Below are positions 57,947 through 64,000 of a stretch of 64,000 nt of DNA, one piece after another (the first letter of the stretch is position 1; each line of letters starts with the position of its first letter). The notes under the pieces were generated by a model. The model made no database searches. It was not told the origin of the DNA and worked only from the letters and a program-made list of their open reading frames with translations. This stretch comes from Pseudomonadota bacterium (GTDB taxonomy: Bacteria; Pseudomonadota; Gammaproteobacteria; Burkholderiales; Thiobacteraceae), in contig JAKANO010000001.1 in assembly GCA_021812385.1 (NCBI GenBank), positions 124,001-188,000 of the forward strand. The letters run 5' to 3'. Both the position numbers and the translations under genes were made by a program.

Positions 57947-58024
57947 ATGAAAATCGTCATGATTGGCTTGGGTCGGATGGGTGGCAATATGGCGCGACGC
58001 TCAAGCGGCGGCGGGGAAAAGTAA
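57947..58024 (+). pseudogene. gnd: N-terminal fossil of a second type 6-phosphogluconate dehydrogenase
   Basis: An ATG-started 25-codon frame begins MKIVMIGLGRMGGNMARR and then hits SSGGGEK and a stop. This start is the cofactor-binding N-terminus of the shorter, decarboxylating 6-phosphogluconate dehydrogenase type (GndA/YqeC-like, TIGR00872-like). It stops 9 nt before zwf copy 2. In relatives such a gene often precedes zwf, so the native gnd seems to have been deleted almost completely. A very short leader peptide is an alternative reading. Confidence 0.75.
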
Positions 58025-58033
58025 CCCAAGCCC

Positions 58034-59521
58034 ATGAAAAAAAATTCCGTAACGGAAGCGCCTTGCAGCTTCGTGATTTTCGGGGCCACTGGAAATCTCT
58101 CGCAGATCAAACTGCTGCCCGCGTTGTATCACTTGGAGCGGGCACAGCGCTTGCCGACGGAAATGAGTTTGTTTGCCTTTGGCCGACGCCCTTTTTCCCA
58201 GGAAGATTGGCGCGCCTTGATGGAAGAGGCGTTGCGTAAGAAGTTGGGCGATAAATTCGATGCGGATCTGTTCGATAAATTCGCCCAACGTTTTACCTAT
58301 GTCCAAGGGGAGCTGCATCGGCATGAGGATTACACCAAGCTGAAAGAAGCGCTCGCCACCCCGAAGATGGGCAGCTGCACCAATGTAATTTTTTATCTGG
58401 CGATCAAGCCGACGGAATTCGGCGCCGTCATCAACAACCTGGATAAATCCGGCCTGAATAAGCCGCGCGGCCTGCATCGCATCGTGGTGGAAAAACCGTT
58501 CGGCGAGGATATCGAAACCGCGCAAATGTTGAATGGCTTGTTGCATAAGCATTTCGACGAAGAGCAGGTGTTCCGCATCGACCATTACCTAGGCAAGGAG
58601 TCGGTGCAAAATCTGTTGGTGTTCCGCTTCGCCAATACGCTGATCGAACCGCTGTGGAACCGCAACTTCATCGACCATGTGCAGATCACCGTGGCCGAAG
58701 AAGTCGGCATCGGCAAGCGTGCGGATTATTACGACAAGACCGGCGCCATGCGCGACATGCTGCAAAACCATTTGATGCAATTGTTGACGGTGGTGGCGAT
58801 GGAGCCGCCGGCCAGCCTGGATGCCGACGCGGTGCGCGATGAGAAAGTCAAGGTGCTGCGCTCGATCCGGCCGATCTCCAAGCGCTCGGTGCATGCGCAT
58901 GCGTTCCGCGCCCAGTACGCGGCCGGCACGGTGAATGGCGAGCAAGTCCCGGCCTACGCTGACGAAGAAGGCGTGGAAGAAGATTCCATCACGGAAACCT
59001 TCGCCGCCGCCAAGTTCTATATCGATAACTGGCGCTGGCGCGGCGTGCCGTTTTATTTGCGCACCGGCAAGCGCATGGCGAAGCAGACCTCGATGATCGC
59101 CATCCGCTTCAAGCATCCGCCGCAACAATTGTTCCGCGAAACGCCGGTGGAAACCATCGCCCCCAACTGGGTGCTGCTGTCCTTGCAACCGGAGGAAAGC
59201 ATGCACATGGAAATCCACGTCAAGAAACCGGGCTTGGAGATGGATACGCGGGTGTTGAAGCTGAATGCCTCGTACCTGGGCAGCGGCGAAGCGGCGCTCG
59301 ACGCCTACGAGAACTTGCTGTTGGATGTGATCGAAGGCGACCGCACTTTATTCATTCGATTCGACGAAGTGGAATGGGCGTGGCGCGTGGTCGATCCCAT
59401 TCTCAAATATTGGGCGATGGAGCGTGATTACATCCATACCTATCCGGCCGGCACTTGGGGCTTGCATGAAGCCGGGCGCTTGTTCGACGGCGAAGATCAG
59501 GAGTGGCGCAACGAGGTGTAA
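58034..59521 (+). CDS. zwf: Glucose-6-phosphate dehydrogenase (copy 2)
   Basis: A 495-residue full-length enzyme with [16 protein letters not shown] at the start and [10 protein letters not shown] in the middle. It differs strongly from copy 1 (2057) and has the standard length, so it is likely the housekeeping enzyme of the oxidative pentose phosphate pathway. The ribosome site is weak (a GGGG run about 17 nt before the ATG), perhaps because the upstream gnd has been deleted. pgl follows on the same strand after 86 nt. Confidence 0.95.
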   Translation: MKKNSVTEAPCSFVIFGATGNLSQIKLLPALYHLERAQRLPTEMSLFAFGRRPFSQEDWRALMEEALRKKLGDKFDADLFDKFAQRFTYVQGELHRHEDYTKLKEALATPKMGSCTNVIFYLAIKPTEFGAVINNLDKSGLNKPRGLHRIVVEKPFGEDIETAQMLNGLLHKHFDEEQVFRIDHYLGKESVQNLLVFRFANTLIEPLWNRNFIDHVQITVAEEVGIGKRADYYDKTGAMRDMLQNHLMQLLTVVAMEPPASLDADAVRDEKVKVLRSIRPISKRSVHAHAFRAQYAAGTVNGEQVPAYADEEGVEEDSITETFAAAKFYIDNWRWRGVPFYLRTGKRMAKQTSMIAIRFKHPPQQLFRETPVETIAPNWVLLSLQPEESMHMEIHVKKPGLEMDTRVLKLNASYLGSGEAALDAYENLLLDVIEGDRTLFIRFDEVEWAWRVVDPILKYWAMERDYIHTYPAGTWGLHEAGRLFDGEDQEWRNEV

Positions 59522-59607
59522 ACGGGCGCCGAGAATTTGGTTTTTAAAAAATAAAACATCGCAGGCCATGCTTGGCATTGGCGCGTGCAAATTCAATAGG
59601 GGGAGTC

Positions 59608-60291
59608 ATGGTGCGCTGGGAATGGTATGAGCAAGAGGCGGAGGTGCGCCAAGCGGCGACGCAGATGATTGCCCAAGCAGCGGCCGATGCGATTAAGGCG
59701 CGCGGCGCCTTCCATCTTGTATTGGCCGGCGGTAGCACGCCGCGTGCGGTGTATCAGACCTTGAACGCATTGCCTACCGATTGGTCCGCATGGCACGTTT
59801 ATTTTGGCGACGAACGCGTGCTCCCCGCCGATCATCCCGACCGCAATAGCGTGATGGCGCAAAGCGCGTGGTTGGGGCAATCGCCGATTCCGCGCAATCA
59901 GATTTACCCGATACCGACGGAACTCGGCTTAGAGGCTGCCCGGGCCAGCTATTTGCAAACGCTCGCTCCGCTGGGCGCTTTTGACCTGGTGTTGCTGGGC
60001 TTGGGCGAGGACGGGCATACCGCAAGCTTGTTTCCTGGGCATGATGTTGGTGCCGCGCAAGACGCATCCGATGTGCTGATGGTGCTGGATGCGCCTAAGC
60101 CGCCTCCGCAACGAGTTTCATTGAGCGCCAATCGCTTATCAAACGCGCGCCAAGTGTTGTTTTTGGTCACTGGGGCCGGCAAGCGTGAGCCCGTGCAACG
60201 CTGGATGAGTGGCGAGGAGATACCCGCTGCATCGATTCAGTGCGCAAATGGTGTCGATGTATTGTTGGATCGCGCCGCCTGGCCCGATTAG
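59608..60291 (+). CDS. pgl: 6-phosphogluconolactonase
   Basis: Hydrolyses 6-phosphogluconolactone to 6-phosphogluconate. From ATG 59608, behind AGGGGGAG, the protein has 227 residues of the SOL/DevB type: FHLVLAGGSTPRAVYQTL, WHVYFGDERVLPADHPDRNS and LLGLGEDGHTASLFPGH are the family motifs. A longer frame from 59572 overlaps non-coding sequence. With zwf in front the pair covers the first two steps of the pathway; gnd, on the other strand, provides the third. Confidence 0.94.
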   Translation: MVRWEWYEQEAEVRQAATQMIAQAAADAIKARGAFHLVLAGGSTPRAVYQTLNALPTDWSAWHVYFGDERVLPADHPDRNSVMAQSAWLGQSPIPRNQIYPIPTELGLEAARASYLQTLAPLGAFDLVLLGLGEDGHTASLFPGHDVGAAQDASDVLMVLDAPKPPPQRVSLSANRLSNARQVLFLVTGAGKREPVQRWMSGEEIPAASIQCANGVDVLLDRAAWPD

Positions 60292-60453
60292 CCTTTTTTA
60301 AAGTTCGGTCATCCATCTTTAGCGCCTGCATGTTTTGGCGATGTCTGCTAAAACCTTATCCATGTCTTTAGTCCAGGCCGCGCTAAGCACAGCCGCAATA
60401 TACGCTCAGTTTTTGTCGGCTGGGCCGGATGTTTGCGGGTAAAATTACGGCCT

Positions 60454-63400
60454 ATGTCTGATCCGTCTTTTATCCATCTGCGCCTGCATTCCGAATTCTC
60501 GATAGTCGATGGCATTGTGCGTATCGACGAGGCCGTACAGCGGGCGAGCGCGGACGCCATGCCTGCCCTGGCGCTCACTGATCTCAGCAATACCTTTGCC
60601 TTGGTGAAGCTGTACACCGCGGCACGCGCCAAGGGCATCAAGCCCATCATTGGCTGTGATGTGTGGATCAGCAATGAAACCAATCGCGATCAAGCGTCGC
60701 GCGTGCTGCTGTTGTGCCGCAACCGTGCCGGCTACCATAATCTGTGCGAATTGCTATCGCGCGCGTATCGTGAAAATCAGCACCGCGGTCGCGCCGAACT
60801 CAGAAAAGATTGGTTCACGGAGATGGAAAGCGAGGGTTTGATCGTGCTTTCCGGCGCGCATCTGGGCGATATTGGCCAAGCCTTGCTGCAGCAAAATACC
60901 GAGCGCGCAAACGCCTTGGCCGAGGAATGGGCCGCGCTGTTCCCCGGCAGTTTTTATATCGAATTGCAGCGCCCAGGCACGCCGCAATCCAATGCCTATG
61001 TGGCGCATGCGGTGGCCTTGGCGAGTGCCATGAATTTACCGGTCGTGGCGACGCACCCGATCCAGTTTCTCAATCGCGAAGACTACAAGGCGCACGAGGC
61101 GCGCGTTTGTATCGCCGAGGGCAATATGCTGGGCGACCAACGCCGCCCGCACCTGTTTACCGAGGAACAATATTTCAAGACGCAAGCGGAAATGGCGGCG
61201 CTGTTCGCCGATATCCCGCAGGCATTGCAAAATAGCGTGGAAATTGCCAAGCGCTGTAATCTCTCGGTGGAATTGGGTAAGCCTAAATTGCCGCAATTTC
61301 CCACGCCAAATGGGGAGAGCCTGGACGATTTCATGCTGGCGCAGTCGCAGGCGGGTCTGGTGCAGCGCTTGGCACAATTGTTCCTCGACCCCGCAGTGCG
61401 GGAACAAAAGCGCCCGGAATACGAAGAGCGCTTATTGTTCGAAGCCAAGACCATTATTCAGATGGGCTTCTCTGGCTACTTTTTGATCGTGGCCGATTTC
61501 ATCAACTGGGCTAAGCACAATGGCGTGCCGGTCGGACCGGGGCGCGGTTCGGGTGCCGGTTCCTTGATTGCGTATTGCCTCGGCATTACCGATCTCGATC
61601 CCTTGCGCTATGACTTGCTGTTCGAGCGCTTCTTGAATCCGGAGCGGGTGTCCATGCCCGACTTCGACGTCGACTTCTGCCAGGATGGGCGCGAGCGCGT
61701 GATCGAGTATGTGCGCAAGAAATATGGCTCGGATTCGGTGTCGCAAATCGTCACCTTCGGCACCATGGCGGCGAAAGCGGTGGTGCGCGATGTAGGGCGG
61801 GTGCTGGATCTGCCCTACAACTTCGTCGATCAGCTGGCGAAGCTGATTCCCTTCGAGCTCGGCATGACCTTGGAGAAAGCCAAGGCGCAAGAGCCGCAGA
61901 TTGTCGAACGCATCGAAAAAGAAGAGGAAGTGGCCGAGCTCTGGAGCTTGGGCGAAAAGCTCGAAGGCATGGCGCGCAACGTCGGTATGCATGCCGGCGG
62001 CGTGTTGATCGCGCCGGGCAAAATCACCGATTTTTGCCCCACCTATAACGCCCAAGGTTCGGAATCGGTCGTCAGTCAATTCGACAAGGATGACGTGGAG
62101 TTGGCCGGTTTGGTGAAGTTCGACTTTTTGGGCTTGCGCACGCTGACCATCATCGATTGGGCCGTGCGTTTTGTGCACAGCTTAAATCGCAAAGAAGGCG
62201 ATGCGCAGTTCAATATCGAAACCATTCCGTTCGACGATGCCGCATCGTTTCGATTGCTCAAGGCGTGCAATACGACCGCGGTATTCCAGTTGGAAAGTCG
62301 CGGCATGAAGGATTTGATCCGGCGTCTGCAACCGGATAATTTCGAGGACATCATCGCGCTGGTGGCCTTGTTCCGTCCTGGCCCGCTGCAATCCGGCATG
62401 GTGGACGACTTTATCAACCGCAAGCATGGGCGCGCGCGCGTCGATTTCATGCATCCCAATTTGGAAACCGTGCTCAAGCCGACCTATGGCGTGATCGTGT
62501 ACCAAGAGCAGGTGATGCAGATCGCGCAGATCCTGGGCGGCTATACGCTCGGCTCAGCCGATTTGTTGCGGCGCGCCATGGGCAAGAAAAAAGCCGAGGA
62601 AATGGCCAAGCATCGTTCCATTTTCGTGGATGGCGCGGTGGAGCGCGGCGTCGATCCCAAGCTCGCCACCGACCTATTCAACCTGATGGAGAAATTCGCC
62701 GAGTACGGCTTCAATAAATCCCACTCCGCAGCCTACGCCTTGGTCGCGTATCAAACCGCGTACTTGAAAGCACATTATCCGTCGGCGTTTATGGCGGCTA
62801 CGCTCACGGCCGATATGGGCGACACCGATAAAGTGTTCAGCTTGTACGACGATTGCCTTACTAACAAGCTGGAGTTGTTGGCGCCGGATGTCAATTACAG
62901 TGAATATCGCTTTGTACCGCTGAACGATACACAAATTCGCTATGGCTTGGGGGCGATCAAGGGCACTGGCGAAGCGGCAATCGACTCGATTTTGCAGGCG
63001 CGTCAACAAGGCGGCTTGTTCAAGGATTTATTTGATTTTTGCCGCCGCATCGATAAGCGCATCGTGAATCGTCGCGTGATTGAGGCGCTGATCTGCGCTG
63101 GGGCTTTCGATACGATTACCGATCATCGCGCCAGTCTGATGGCCTCGGTAGGGCACGCCTTGGAAGCGGCGGAACAAGCCGCCAGCAATATTAACCAAAG
63201 CAGTTTGTTTGGCGTTTTGGAAGCGGCGGGCGAGATGGATAACCAGCTTATTGCGACCGAGCGTTGGCCGGAAAAAGAACTGCTGCAGTTCGAAAAGAAA
63301 AGCTTGGGTTTCTATTTTAGCGGCCATCCCTTCGATGCCTACGTGCCGGACATTTCGGGTTTCGTCAAAACCAAGCTGGCGACTTTAGCGCCCAAGCAGG

Positions 63401-63903
63401 AAAAACAGCTTATCGCAGGGATTATTTATTCCCTGCGCACACAAATGACGCGGCGCGGGAAAATGGCTTTTGTGGCGCTGGATGACGGTGAGGCGCAAAT
63501 AGAAGTCGCCGTGTTTAATGAGGTGTATGAGCGTCATCGCGATATTCTTCGAGAAGATCAGCTGCTGCTGATCGAAGGCAAGGTCAGCAAGGATGAGTAT
63601 TCGGGCGGCCTGCGTGTTTCCGCCGAATCTTTGTACGACTTGTCCGGGGCGCGTACCCGTTTCGCCAAAGGCATGCGCTTGCAGTTGAATGGTCAGGCCA
63701 ATGCCGCCAAGCTCAAAGAAGTCCTCAGTCCTTACCGCCAAATGAATGAAGATACTGGTTGCCTGGTAACGGTGAGCTATAAAAATAATGATGCGCGCTG
63801 CGAAATGGCTCTCGGCTCCGCTTGGCGCGTGCAATTGCATGAAAATCTCATCAGTTCATTACAAGGCTGGCTTTCAGACGAAAACGTGGCTATACAGTAT
63901 TAA
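60454..63903 (+). CDS. dnaE: DNA polymerase III alpha subunit
   Basis: Replicative polymerase, 1149 residues from ATG 60454; an earlier TTG frame at 60433 adds seven residues without support. Order: PHP domain (HLRLHSEFSIVDG at the start), palm with catalytic PDFDVDFCQDGRERV (Asp403, 405 and 407), GPGRGSGAGSLIAYCLGITD, thumb and fingers with FNKSHSAAYALVAYQTAYLK, helix-hairpin-helix (about 830-900) and OB fold (about 990-1080). The C-terminus binds tau and clamp in relatives. The gene appears complete. Preceding intergenic sequence (60292-60453) shows no other feature. Confidence 0.97.
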   Translation: MSDPSFIHLRLHSEFSIVDGIVRIDEAVQRASADAMPALALTDLSNTFALVKLYTAARAKGIKPIIGCDVWISNETNRDQASRVLLLCRNRAGYHNLCELLSRAYRENQHRGRAELRKDWFTEMESEGLIVLSGAHLGDIGQALLQQNTERANALAEEWAALFPGSFYIELQRPGTPQSNAYVAHAVALASAMNLPVVATHPIQFLNREDYKAHEARVCIAEGNMLGDQRRPHLFTEEQYFKTQAEMAALFADIPQALQNSVEIAKRCNLSVELGKPKLPQFPTPNGESLDDFMLAQSQAGLVQRLAQLFLDPAVREQKRPEYEERLLFEAKTIIQMGFSGYFLIVADFINWAKHNGVPVGPGRGSGAGSLIAYCLGITDLDPLRYDLLFERFLNPERVSMPDFDVDFCQDGRERVIEYVRKKYGSDSVSQIVTFGTMAAKAVVRDVGRVLDLPYNFVDQLAKLIPFELGMTLEKAKAQEPQIVERIEKEEEVAELWSLGEKLEGMARNVGMHAGGVLIAPGKITDFCPTYNAQGSESVVSQFDKDDVELAGLVKFDFLGLRTLTIIDWAVRFVHSLNRKEGDAQFNIETIPFDDAASFRLLKACNTTAVFQLESRGMKDLIRRLQPDNFEDIIALVALFRPGPLQSGMVDDFINRKHGRARVDFMHPNLETVLKPTYGVIVYQEQVMQIAQILGGYTLGSADLLRRAMGKKKAEEMAKHRSIFVDGAVERGVDPKLATDLFNLMEKFAEYGFNKSHSAAYALVAYQTAYLKAHYPSAFMAATLTADMGDTDKVFSLYDDCLTNKLELLAPDVNYSEYRFVPLNDTQIRYGLGAIKGTGEAAIDSILQARQQGGLFKDLFDFCRRIDKRIVNRRVIEALICAGAFDTITDHRASLMASVGHALEAAEQAASNINQSSLFGVLEAAGEMDNQLIATERWPEKELLQFEKKSLGFYFSGHPFDAYVPDISGFVKTKLATLAPKQEKQLIAGIIYSLRTQMTRRGKMAFVALDDGEAQIEVAVFNEVYERHRDILREDQLLLIEGKVSKDEYSGGLRVSAESLYDLSGARTRFAKGMRLQLNGQANAAKLKEVLSPYRQMNEDTGCLVTVSYKNNDARCEMALGSAWRVQLHENLISSLQGWLSDENVAIQY

Positions 63904-63965
63904 TTTTCTCTTGGTAAAAACTGTATTTAAAAGTTCCAATGTTTTTAATTCATTGATTCTTATGT

Positions 63966-63997
63966 GCAAATCAAATTATTCTAAAGTTTTGATTTGC
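63966..63997. repeat. 10-bp inverted repeat downstream of dnaE
   Basis: gcaaatcaaa and tttgatttgc are perfect inverted repeats with a 12-nt spacer in AT-rich sequence at the window end. It could be a regulator site for the next gene or help end dnaE transcription; there is no GC-rich stem. Confidence 0.4.
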
Positions 63998-64000
63998 CAT

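Overview
The window looks like a chromosome segment of a betaproteobacterium, most likely from the Nitrosomonadales/Gallionellales. The reasons are the block rsgA - pterin dehydratase - cytochrome c - M48 peptidase - orn, the betaproteobacterial type of many proteins, and the moderately high GC. This taxonomic call is an inference from protein style only. I saw no rRNA, tRNA, CRISPR array, integrase or transposase.

Layout. 1-2000: two secreted repeat/His-rich proteins and a small zinc-ribbon protein. 2057-9996: zwf, glgP, ackA, xfp and a tiny secreted peptide. 10190-14969: a strong sigma-54 promoter followed by prkA - yeaH-like - spoVR. 15011-16212: a small cassette region with two attC-like sites, a HigBA toxin-antitoxin pair and a small membrane protein, all on the minus strand. 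16394-20218: a tightly overlapping minus-strand operon of ATP-grasp, a 44-codon Arg-rich ORF, alpha-E protein and a 411-aa protein of unknown function. 20296-24829: a palindromic repeat, comEC, psiF-like, a DUF3568-type lipoprotein and an unknown secreted protein. 24849-29405: an aspartase/fumarase-family lyase, two thiol-redox proteins and an orphan outer-membrane-factor/adaptor pair. 29475-33513: CZB protein, lytic transglycosylase, proS, GDCCVxC zinc protein, spermidine-synthase-like protein. 33661-43238: three large hybrid histidine kinases plus a periplasmic binding protein. 43253-47283: moxR - DUF58 - transglutaminase operon with a palindromic repeat inside it. 47331-51332: rsgA, pterin dehydratase, cytochrome c, M48 protease, orn, retropepsin-like protease. 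51429-60291: second glgP, glgA, gnd, glgA pseudogene, a gnd fossil, second zwf, pgl. 60454-63903: dnaE.

How it fits together. Both ends carry carbon-storage genes. Glycogen synthase and two glycogen phosphorylases make and break glycogen. Two glucose-6-phosphate dehydrogenases, 6-phosphogluconolactonase and 6-phosphogluconate dehydrogenase give pentose phosphate. Phosphoketolase and acetate kinase could turn that into acetyl phosphate, acetate and ATP. The set reads as a complete glycogen-to-acetate route. zwf and xfp share a 12-nt motif at nearly the same distance from their starts, which may mean shared control.

The most unusual spots are the rearranged glgA/gnd/zwf locus (duplicated and decayed glgA, a 25-codon remnant of an older gnd, and a different gnd in place), the integrase-free attC/HigBA cassette region, and the coupled 44-codon ORF inside the ATP-grasp/alpha-E operon.
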